NCBI GenBank assembly: GCA_041392505.1
Contig: JAWKLX010000018.1
Span: forward strand, 62,001 to 126,000
DNA length: 64,000 nt
From: UBA6168 sp041392505
GTDB lineage: Bacteria; Bacteroidota; Bacteroidia; Chitinophagales; Saprospiraceae
Direction of reading: 5' to 3'
The position numbers and the translations under genes are program-made. Below are positions 26,617-34,084 of this stretch, piece after piece (the first letter of the stretch is position 1; each line of letters opens with the position of its first letter). Under the pieces are notes generated by a model. The model had not been told where the DNA came from. It worked only from the letters and a program-made list of their open reading frames with translations, and searched no databases.

Positions 26617-29508
26617 ATGCGAACAGTGACCTACAAGATTTCCCTATTCCTACTTATCGTCCTACCTGTTATTTCCCCGGCACAAAACACTCAATCATTG
26701 GACAGCCTCCGACAGCTTTTTGCCAATGCGGTAGACAAACAGGATAAATGGGAACATCTTAAGTCGATTGCCAAATATTTTGAGAAGCTAAACATGGACT
26801 CGGCTTTGGTCTATTCCAATCAGTTGGTGCGCTATTCAGAAAACGAGCTGCCTGCAAAATTACCAGAAGCCTATCTCTTGCATGGCTGGAATTGCCAATT
26901 GGCGTTGGATTTTGAGCAGGGACTGTCCGCCTACTTCAAGGCACTCGAACTCGCCGAAAAAACAGGCCGAAAAGAACTGCTACCAGAAATCTACCTCAAC
27001 TTGGCCCAGTTAGAAGAGGGCCGAGAGGATTTTAAAAAAGCCAAACAATACCTCCAACAAGCGCTTTCGCAGGCACAAGAACAGCGGGACAGCCTGACTA
27101 TCATGAAGGTGTACAATACTTTTGGCAATGTCAGCCGAAAAAGCGAAGAGCATGATTCCACTTTGTTTTACTACCAAAAATCGCTGGAATTGGCAGAGGG
27201 CTGGGGCAAGGATTACTACATTTTACGGGCAGTGAACAACATTGGCACGCATTACCATGTGAACGGCGAATTGGAAAAGGCTATCCCGTATTACCAGCGT
27301 GCCTCCGAACTGGCCCTCAAAACGGGCGAAAAAACCAGCCGGGTATTTCCCGTCCTCAATATCGGCCATGCCTACCTTTCCCTGGACAAACCCGATCAAG
27401 CCATCCCTTATTTTTTGGAAGCCAAACAACTCGCCGAGGAAGCCAGCCACAAGATGGGCCAAGGGAGCGTAGCGATGGGTTTGGCAAATGCGTATAAAAA
27501 AAAGGGGGATTTCGAGAAGGCTTATGAATACCAAGAAGAATACCTGAATATTAGCAATGAGATAACAGAAAAACGGTACAACGACCAAATTGCTGAAATA
27601 CAAACCCGGTTTGAGACCCAGCAAAAAGAAGCGCAGTTGGCGCAGAAGGACCTCGAACTGACCCGGCAAGAAAATTTTACCCAACGCATTCTGATTGCGG
27701 CTGCCATACTTTTATTGGGGTTGGCGGGCCTGTTTCTGTTTTTCCGGTACCGTCAGCGAATGCGCCGTCAAGAAGCCGAACTTTTATTAAAATTGGAGCA
27801 GGATAAAGCCCGGCATTTGGAGGAGTTAGATAGCTTGAAGTCTAATTTTTTCGCCAACATCTCCCACGAATTCCGCACCCCGCTGACGCTGATCCTTGGC
27901 CCTGTCCAACAGGCATTGCAGACTATTCCAGTTAGTGAAAAAGTTGATGAGATGGCAGAAATCCCAATGAAAGGAAAACATTTGGAAGTGGTGAGGCGCA
28001 ACGCCCTTCGATTACAAAACTTGATCGATCAACTCCTCGACCTCTCGAAACTGGACAGCGGAAAATTAACTTTACAGGCCAGCCCCGGCAAGCTCATCTT
28101 GTTCATCCGCTCACTGGTGTTTTCTTTTGAAAGCCTCGCCGAACGCAAGCGCATCCACCTCCAAACAACCTTCCCCCCCGAATTGTCGGATGCTTATTTT
28201 GACAAAGACAAATGGGAAAAAATACTGGTCAACCTGCTCTCCAACGCATTTAAATTCACCCCTGAAAATGGTACGATCCGGGTGGAAGTAAAGGAAGTCG
28301 ACGCTGGTCTTCGCATCGACATCAGTGATTCCGGCAAAGGCATGGAAGCCTCCGAAACCAGCAAGATTTTCGACCGCTTTTACCAAGTAAAAATGACTGG
28401 GCACCAAGAAGAATCACCGGGCACAGGCATTGGCTTGTCGTTGGTCAAGGAACTGGTGGAGCTGCACCGCGGGCAAATCAGTGTTGAAAGCAGACCGGGT
28501 ATTGGTACAACGTTTTCGCTGACCTTGCCTTTTAAGCGCAGTGCATTTGCGGAAAATGAGGTTGTTAGTCCGGCAGTCCGGCAGTTCGACAGTTCGACAG
28601 TTGGCAGTCGGCAGTCGGCAGTTGGCAATCACACCGAGTATAATACTAACACCGAATGGCGATCCCGAAGTGAATTCGGGACAGGATCTGACGAACTGAA
28701 GACTGACGAACTAAGGACTGACGGACTAAGGACTGGCGACTCAAAACCAACGCTCCTCATCGTCGAAGACAACCCCGACCTCCGGCATTTCATTGCAGAC
28801 ATTATGCAGGATAGCTATCAAATATTATTGGCTGAAAATGGGAAAATTGGGTTAGAGGCTGCCATCGAACACACGCCTGACCTCCTAATCAGCGATGTGA
28901 TGATGCCAGAAATGGATGGATTTGCCATGTGTGAATCGTTGAAGAAAAATGAGCACACCAGCCATATCCCTATCATTTTATTGACCGCCAAAGCGGATCA
29001 AAGGCATAAAGTGGAAGGCCTAGAAACGGGCGCCGATGCCTATTTAACCAAACCCTTCGATGAAAAAGAATTGCGGGTACGGGCAAAGAATTTGGTGGAA
29101 CAAAGGGGTAAATTGCAGGCGTATTTTGCAAAGGTGACCTCCCGAAGTGAATTCGGGAGGTTGCCTTTAGAACCCTCTGAGGTTCACGTCACCTCCACCG
29201 ACCAGCGCTTTCTCGAAAAAGTGTCCAACTCCATTGAGGAAAACATGGGCAATGAATTTTTCTCGGTGGAAGACCTCGCCAGTGCGGTCGCTTTCAGCCG
29301 CAGTCAACTCCACCGCAAGCTAAAAGCCCTGACTGGCAAAAGCCCCAATGAATTGATCCGCGACTTCCGCTTGGCACGGGCGAAAGAGTTGCTGGAAAAA
29401 GGGGCGGGCAATGTTTCGGAAGTGGCGATGGAGGTGGGGTATAGCAGTGTGTCGTACTTTACTAAGAGTTTCAAGCAGGCGTTTGGGGTGCTGCCGAGCG
29501 AGGTATGA
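26617..29508 (+). CDS. Hybrid two-component system: TPR sensor, histidine kinase, receiver, AraC-type HTH
   Basis: 963 residues. A signal sequence is followed by a periplasmic TPR domain (about 50-320; ALELAEKTGRKELLPEIYLNLAQLE type repeats), a coiled coil, and a membrane helix (LIAAAILLLGLAGLFLFF, about 352-370). HisKA has phosphoacceptor H417 in NISHEFRTPLT. HATPase shows NLLSNAFKFTPENG, DSGKGM and GTGIGLSLVKEL. A repetitive linker (about 645-708) leads to a receiver domain with D760 in SDVMMPEMDGF and K in YLTKPFD, then a C-terminal AraC HTH (FFSVEDLASAVAFSRSQLHRKLKALTG). It senses a periplasmic cue and acts directly on DNA. It starts 59 bp after the paralogous pseudogene. Its linker contains simple repeats and two small palindromes. 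Confidence 0.95.
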   Translation: MRTVTYKISLFLLIVLPVISPAQNTQSLDSLRQLFANAVDKQDKWEHLKSIAKYFEKLNMDSALVYSNQLVRYSENELPAKLPEAYLLHGWNCQLALDFEQGLSAYFKALELAEKTGRKELLPEIYLNLAQLEEGREDFKKAKQYLQQALSQAQEQRDSLTIMKVYNTFGNVSRKSEEHDSTLFYYQKSLELAEGWGKDYYILRAVNNIGTHYHVNGELEKAIPYYQRASELALKTGEKTSRVFPVLNIGHAYLSLDKPDQAIPYFLEAKQLAEEASHKMGQGSVAMGLANAYKKKGDFEKAYEYQEEYLNISNEITEKRYNDQIAEIQTRFETQQKEAQLAQKDLELTRQENFTQRILIAAAILLLGLAGLFLFFRYRQRMRRQEAELLLKLEQDKARHLEELDSLKSNFFANISHEFRTPLTLILGPVQQALQTIPVSEKVDEMAEIPMKGKHLEVVRRNALRLQNLIDQLLDLSKLDSGKLTLQASPGKLILFIRSLVFSFESLAERKRIHLQTTFPPELSDAYFDKDKWEKILVNLLSNAFKFTPENGTIRVEVKEVDAGLRIDISDSGKGMEASETSKIFDRFYQVKMTGHQEESPGTGIGLSLVKELVELHRGQISVESRPGIGTTFSLTLPFKRSAFAENEVVSPAVRQFDSSTVGSRQSAVGNHTEYNTNTEWRSRSEFGTGSDELKTDELRTDGLRTGDSKPTLLIVEDNPDLRHFIADIMQDSYQILLAENGKIGLEAAIEHTPDLLISDVMMPEMDGFAMCESLKKNEHTSHIPIILLTAKADQRHKVEGLETGADAYLTKPFDEKELRVRAKNLVEQRGKLQAYFAKVTSRSEFGRLPLEPSEVHVTSTDQRFLEKVSNSIEENMGNEFFSVEDLASAVAFSRSQLHRKLKALTGKSPNELIRDFRLARAKELLEKGAGNVSEVAMEVGYSSVSYFTKSFKQAFGVLPSEV
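28662..28683. repeat. Small palindrome TCCCGAAGTGAATTCGGGA inside the kinase linker
   Basis: Encodes SRSEFG in the linker between the HATPase and receiver domains. The identical palindrome occurs in reverse at 331-349 in family A copy 1 and again at 29138-29160. It is absent from the paralogous kinase at the matching position. Confidence 0.75.
29138..29160. repeat. Second copy of the CCCGAAGTGAATTCGGG palindrome, in frame
   Basis: Encodes SRSEFGR between the receiver and HTH domains, giving KVTSRSEFGRLPLEP where the paralog has KMTSQGNNGMVPLTP. Flanking CCT/AGG extends the stem. Confidence 0.75.
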
Positions 29509-29523
29509 GTGAACAAACTATCC

Positions 29524-30921
29524 CTACCAAATCATCGCAACCCCCAACGAAACCTCGTGGTTCGATGGCCGCAGCACCAAGTCTTTTTCTGCACTGGCGT
29601 TGTTCCATTGCTTGTCAAAACGGTAGCGTAACAGCAGCGACACCCGTTCGGTAAGTTGTCTTCCTACTTCCAACCCAGCCCACGTCTTAAACTGAAACTG
29701 ATTCACAATAGCGTTGTCAGCATTAAATTCAAAAACGGATTTGTCCGCTGCAACTGTGCGCCCATCCTGATGGGTGACCAGCCCCACAGCAATGCCTGCC
29801 AGTGGACTGATTGACCATTTTTTCAGGGAAATATTTTTGGCAAAACCAAACTCTGCCTGCACGGATTTGAATTCATTGTACTGCACCAACCAAGTCTTTT
29901 GGGTGTCCTGTACGATGGTATCACCATAGATTTCGGAAGTCCGTCCCCCTACCGCATAATGCGTGACAGAAAGCAGGACATTTTTTTGCAGGGTCCAGAT
30001 TTGCCGTTCGGTATAAATATCAATATTCTGGTAAGCCACCTGCCGGTTCAGCCCAAAGAGTAGGGAATTGTTGTTGGCCAAAGGCTTTGCCGCTGTGAGG
30101 CCATATTCGTAGCCAAAATACGGGGAGGTGTTATCGTTCCGCAAAGCTGCTGCAGCAGATGTGCCGGCATATTTTGCAAAAGAAAAAATCGACCCACCAG
30201 TGGCAGCGAACCGCCATTTACCCTTTTTCTCTTCGTTATTTCCTTCTTCACTTCCGTCATTTTTTTCAACCAAAACAGGCAGCACCAGAGATGGGGTAGA
30301 TGGGTCAACCTTTAAAGCTTCCAATTTTAGAGCGAGCAATGATGGGGTATCGGAGTGTAGGTTTTGTGTCTCGTAGACGGGTTCGATGGATGCCAACTTT
30401 TCCTCTTCTATTTTAGAAAAAGCAGTGGGTACACCGTTGGAAATGACGGCCTCCACTTGGGTCGTTTTCCCAAAGGCTGCTGACTGGGTACTCCCCAAAG
30501 TGGAAGGGTCATTTATTTGGTTAGGACGAATGGACGGGTTGATTGGGGAAGCATTATTGGCTTCAGTTGGCTGGTTATTTTTTTCTACAAAAATTTTATC
30601 AGGTTCAGTGGCAGTGGCAATGGGTTGATCCTTAGCGGGCAATTCCTCGACAGGAACGGCAGCGGGCAGTTTGGGCGAAGTGGGTTCTTCGTTGGTGTGC
30701 ATAAACCAGAAACCAAGGCCGCCGAGCAGCAGCAAGCCTGCTGAAAACCAGAACCAAATGGGCATCCGCTTTTTGCGTTTTTCTTCGAAAAACTGAGGGT
30801 CCTCCGCAAGGATGTTTTCAAAAATACCGTCTTTCATGTTGTCCCAACCGAATGCGGCATCATCCCATTCCTGCCCGTGTGGGCGGTTATTTTTTTCTTC
30901 CCTGTTGTTAGTAGAATCCAT
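29524..30921 (-). CDS. Probable envelope-spanning (dual-membrane) anti-sigma factor
   Basis: 465 residues. The cytoplasmic N-terminus (1-53) is acidic with WDDAAFGWDNMKDGIFENIL, the kind of helix that binds a sigma factor. One inner-membrane helix follows (54-75, MPIWFWFSAGLLLLGGLGFW), then a disordered P/N/T/E-rich stretch (about 76-234) long enough to cross the periplasm. The C-terminal beta-rich domain (235-465) has alternating aromatic strands and a final strand SLGVAMIW typical of outer-membrane barrels. This matches the dual membrane-spanning anti-sigma (Dma) design reported in Bacteroides. It overlaps the ECF sigma gene by 14 bp, so the two are translationally coupled. Target regulon unknown. 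Confidence 0.75.
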   Translation of the reverse strand: MDSTNNREEKNNRPHGQEWDDAAFGWDNMKDGIFENILAEDPQFFEEKRKKRMPIWFWFSAGLLLLGGLGFWFMHTNEEPTSPKLPAAVPVEELPAKDQPIATATEPDKIFVEKNNQPTEANNASPINPSIRPNQINDPSTLGSTQSAAFGKTTQVEAVISNGVPTAFSKIEEEKLASIEPVYETQNLHSDTPSLLALKLEALKVDPSTPSLVLPVLVEKNDGSEEGNNEEKKGKWRFAATGGSIFSFAKYAGTSAAAALRNDNTSPYFGYEYGLTAAKPLANNNSLLFGLNRQVAYQNIDIYTERQIWTLQKNVLLSVTHYAVGGRTSEIYGDTIVQDTQKTWLVQYNEFKSVQAEFGFAKNISLKKWSISPLAGIAVGLVTHQDGRTVAADKSVFEFNADNAIVNQFQFKTWAGLEVGRQLTERVSLLLRYRFDKQWNNASAEKDLVLRPSNHEVSLGVAMIW

Positions 30922-31465
30922 TATTGATCAGGGTTTTATGGTTTGAAAGATATTGGCGCAGCCACTGTTTCGACCTGGTTAGTTGAGAGCGGGAGGTCTC
31001 TGCGCTGATGCCCAGTTTCTGCCCGACCTCTTGGTGGGAATACCCTTCAAAAACGACCAGTGAAAACACTTGGCTGTAACCGTTTGGCATTTGTGAAAGC
31101 ACTTGTTCCGACACCTTTGGGTCAAGGTGGCTCAAGTCCATGTCTTCATGCAGGTCGTTCAAAGAATTGGCATTTTCCAAGTCTTCAAATTCAAATTGTT
31201 TCTTTTTGTCCCGAACGAACATCAGGCATTGGTTGACCGCTATTTTGCGCAGCCAATACCGGAACTCGCCTTTTTGCGGCTCGAAAGTTTTGATGTTCAA
31301 AAAGACTTTGGCAAATATTTCCTGGACGAGGTCTTTCCTCAAATCCATACTTTCGGTATAACCTTTTACGATCGTGAACACATACGGCAAGCAAGCCTCA
31401 TACATGGCTTTGAAAGCCTGTTGATTTTTCTGTTTACACTGTTCTATGATGTTGGGCGTTACCAA
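30908..31465 (-). CDS. ECF-type RNA polymerase sigma factor
   Basis: 185 residues. Sigma region 2 is seen in AFKAMYEACLPYVFTIVKGY and LRKDLVQEIFAKVFLNIKTFEPQKGEFRYWLRKIAVNQCL. Region 4 is LSQMPNGYSQVFSLVVFEGYSHQEVGQKLGI then SAETSRSQLTRSKQWLR. The start is TTG at 31465: an in-frame stop lies four codons upstream and the first ATG (31405) would cut into region 2. It directs polymerase to a stress or envelope regulon and should be held inactive by the overlapping downstream gene product. Sigma first and anti-sigma second, with overlap, is the usual order. Confidence 0.92.
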   Translation of the reverse strand: MVTPNIIEQCKQKNQQAFKAMYEACLPYVFTIVKGYTESMDLRKDLVQEIFAKVFLNIKTFEPQKGEFRYWLRKIAVNQCLMFVRDKKKQFEFEDLENANSLNDLHEDMDLSHLDPKVSEQVLSQMPNGYSQVFSLVVFEGYSHQEVGQKLGISAETSRSQLTRSKQWLRQYLSNHKTLINNGFY

Positions 31466-31527
31466 TATTTGTGTTCAGGTTTCGATGGTTTAGCAGTTTT
31501 AGTTCAAAACTTGGCGAGATATGTAAG

Positions 31528-31917
31528 TCATTCGAGATCTGAATCGGTTATCGTAAACGTACATTTCTCCATCGAATTTCGTCCGCCTTTGCTATCCTTG
31601 TCCCAATTATTGTTATCCAGCATGCTTTTCATCAATTTTTTACCATTAGAAACACTTAATTCAACGGAATCAATTTCAGCGGTGCACTCATAAGTCTCAT
31701 CCACAAACCTTCTTTCATTGTCAGTCCAGAAAATGGTCTTTTTTTGTTTAGGCCCGATGTTAAAAGTTTGATCATTGGACAAGACCGATTGGTACAATTT
31801 GACAGTAACCGTTTCAGAAGAGTCATTTTTGATCACTTTGGTAAATGTTGTTCCTCCTTCGCAAGACAGCAAAAAAAGGGGCAAAAATATGAGGGAACCT
31901 ATTTTGAATGCTTCCAT
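31528..31917 (-). CDS. Small lipoprotein, unknown function
   Basis: 129 residues. The lipobox LLSC gives a lipidated cysteine at residue 19 followed by EGG. The mature part is beta-rich (FTKVIKNDSSETVTVKLYQ, KKTIFWTDNERRF, CTAEIDSVELSVSNGK) with two further cysteines that may pair. No family is recognised. It lies 62 bp upstream of the sigma gene on the same strand and could be co-transcribed. A link to envelope stress is only a guess from that position. Confidence 0.7.
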   Translation of the reverse strand: MEAFKIGSLIFLPLFLLSCEGGTTFTKVIKNDSSETVTVKLYQSVLSNDQTFNIGPKQKKTIFWTDNERRFVDETYECTAEIDSVELSVSNGKKLMKSMLDNNNWDKDSKGGRNSMEKCTFTITDSDLE

Positions 31918-31968
31918 GTCAAGGCAATTAATTTTAAAAATAAGAATCGGCCGTTTAAGCTGAAAATC

Positions 31969-31999
31969 GAGGAAAGCCCAATAATGCTGGGCTTTCCTC
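31969..31999 (-). terminator. Perfect 12-bp hairpin after the repeat lipoprotein gene
   Basis: GAGGAAAGCCCA and TGGGCTTTCCTC pair perfectly around a 7-nt loop. On the minus strand it is followed by GATTTTC. It separates the repeat lipoprotein gene from the next lipoprotein gene. Confidence 0.7.
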
Positions 32000-32036
32000 T
32001 GTCATTGGTTTAAACTAAACTCAGTGTGTTATAATC

Positions 32037-33491
32037 TTACCAGCACTCTTCCAGTGCATCGAACATTTCTTCCTCGCTGTCCACCGTCGTTACTGCCCCC
32101 GATTCAACATGGGTCAACGAAAGTGGGTAGACAAACTGAAACGGCTCTGGACCATTGCCATTTGGATTGCCAAACTGATAATCCAACCATTCTTGCTCAT
32201 TATTAAAAGTAGTAGTAGCACCGTTCGTTAAGTTCTCTACGGAAAATGGATAGACAAAATCGTAGCAAACGAAATCCCCAAATTCTACATTAGGGTCACC
32301 GCCACCCCAGCCACTGCCGAAGCAGGCCGAAAAGGCATCGTCCATATCACCTTCATCGTTCAAGGTAATTTCTTGGCCCGTTTCAACATGGATCAAAGTG
32401 ATCGGGTAAACGAACTCAAAAGGATTGGGGCCATTTGGGTTGCCATATTGATAGTCATTCCACTCAGCCGAATTGTTGAAGGTGATGGTTATACCAGTCA
32501 TTAAATCGTTTATAGAAAAAGGAAAAACGATGTCGTAGCACAAGAGGTCACCCAGTTCAAAGTTAGGGTCGCCGCCGAAACCTGCACAATCAAACATAGC
32601 CTCGTTCAGTTCCTCCTCATTGTTGACAACAATTGAATTACCATCTTCATCGATCAAGGTAAGCGGGTACTCGAACCCCGCCCATTCACCGGAAAAGACA
32701 ACCTCTGCAAATTCATCATCATCATTGACCACTACGGTGCTTCCATCCACCAAAAGTAGCGTAGCTGGGTAACCCAATTGGTAACAACCAAAAGTACCAA
32801 TGCCACAACCACCGGGGCCTGGTTCAGGGCTGCATTGTGCCAAAAGATCGAACAATTCGCCTTGGTCAGCAGCCGTAGCTGGATTACCATCTTCATCTTC
32901 GAGGTTCAGTGGGAAGGCAAAGCTGTAGAGGTTGCCATCGGCCAAGTAGGAGACCAGTTCATTCTCATCGCTGACCGTTATGGCCATGCTGTCCATGTCC
33001 AACAAAGTAACTGGATAGACCAACTGGTAGCACGAGTACTCATAAGAAATGACCCACGCAGGGAAAAACCATTCTGGGAAATCATCATCCCAACCCATGT
33101 TGGGAATGCAGTCGGCAAATGCATCGGCCAATGCTTCCGTATCGGCAACGGTCAGGCTGTTACCGTCCTGATCGGTAATGTTCAGCGGGTAAACAAAATC
33201 GAGCGGCGGATTTGTTTCGTCGCTCAAGGCATTGAGAAAATCATCCTCGGAAGCGATGTCGATGATGCTACTGTCCAATAGAATCATTTGGAATGGGTAG
33301 TCAATGGAAACGCAGCCCAAATCGAGGCCCTCGGCGCTGGAGGTTGAGCGGCTAATCAGGCCATTCACGTGGTGTTCGGTGGGTGTCACCTCGTCCGGGC
33401 CTTCTTGGATGAACAGTTCGTCCTTTTTACAGGAAGCAAATGCCAGCACAGCCAGCAGGGCAAAAAGTGATAGTTGTTTTAAGAATTTCAT
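32037..33491 (-). CDS. Lipoprotein built of five ~75-residue tandem repeats
   Basis: 484 residues. The lipobox FASC gives the lipidated cysteine at residue 21. After a short linker come five repeats of about 70-80 residues, each with a C-x-x-x-x-YP start and an internal YPL or YPI half: CVSIDYPFQMILLDSS, CYQLVYPVTLLDMDS, CYQLGYPATLLLVDG, CYDIVFPFSINDLMTG and CYDFVYPFSVENLTNG. Each ends with a helix such as EALADAFADC and a cysteine, so one disulfide per repeat is likely. Repeats 4 and 5 are most alike and carry an added Q-Y/F-GNPNG segment, which suggests recent duplication. The lipoprotein is acidic and probably exposed on the surface. No named family was recognised. Confidence 0.8.
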   Translation of the reverse strand: MKFLKQLSLFALLAVLAFASCKKDELFIQEGPDEVTPTEHHVNGLISRSTSSAEGLDLGCVSIDYPFQMILLDSSIIDIASEDDFLNALSDETNPPLDFVYPLNITDQDGNSLTVADTEALADAFADCIPNMGWDDDFPEWFFPAWVISYEYSCYQLVYPVTLLDMDSMAITVSDENELVSYLADGNLYSFAFPLNLEDEDGNPATAADQGELFDLLAQCSPEPGPGGCGIGTFGCYQLGYPATLLLVDGSTVVVNDDDEFAEVVFSGEWAGFEYPLTLIDEDGNSIVVNNEEELNEAMFDCAGFGGDPNFELGDLLCYDIVFPFSINDLMTGITITFNNSAEWNDYQYGNPNGPNPFEFVYPITLIHVETGQEITLNDEGDMDDAFSACFGSGWGGGDPNVEFGDFVCYDFVYPFSVENLTNGATTTFNNEQEWLDYQFGNPNGNGPEPFQFVYPLSLTHVESGAVTTVDSEEEMFDALEECW

Positions 33492-33602
33492 TTTAAATAC
33501 ATTTTTTGGTTAGAAAAACAATGTTGTTGCCGACCTATATGCGGAGGGTAATCGAAACGCTGCACGGGGTGCGTTTTTTTTAGAAATATTTTTAGCGGCA
33601 TA

Positions 33603-33842
33603 AAGGGCTTTCTTATAAAAGTGGAATGAATGCATTTAGCAAGGCAGCCGGGGTTTTGAAACCCCGGAATTCTACCGAGACGGCAAAATTGTTTCAAAGT
33701 CCGGGGTTTTGAAACCCCGGAATTCTACCGAGACGGCGAAACTGTTTCAAAGTCCGGGGTTTCAAAACCCCCGGCTGCCTTGCTAAAAATCAATCAATTT
33801 AGATAATTGAATCAATTTCTATTTTTTATGAGAAAGCCCTTT
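33603..33842. mobile_element. Family B MITE, copy 1 (with internal duplication)
   Basis: Ends AAGGGCTTTCTTATAAAA and TTTTATGAGAAAGCCCTT are inverted repeats (17 of 18 match). AGCGGCATA and GGCGGCATA flank it as a 9-bp target duplication with one mismatch. The interior is a large hairpin (GCAAGGCAGCCGGGG ... CCCCGGCTGCCTTGC) enclosing smaller CCGGGGTTTTGAAACCCCGG palindromes. It has no coding capacity. A 55-bp unit is present twice here and once in copy 2. Sits between the divergent genes at 33491 and 34085. Confidence 0.88.
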
Positions 33843-34084
33843 GGCGGCATATTAAATGTAACGTGAGGTATGGATTTAAATGGCAATGCAGGATTGCCAA
33901 AGGAGTTTCAGGGGAAGAAAGCATACTCGTGACAATTTTGCATAAAGCCAATCGCCGACACTTTAAAAACCTCGCCTGATGCATCCTTCCGCACAGAACT
34001 GTTTCTTTAACTACATTCCACCATGCGGCAAACGACTTATCTGGGCATTCTCTATTCCTATTTTTCATTTCAAAAAAAGTTATC

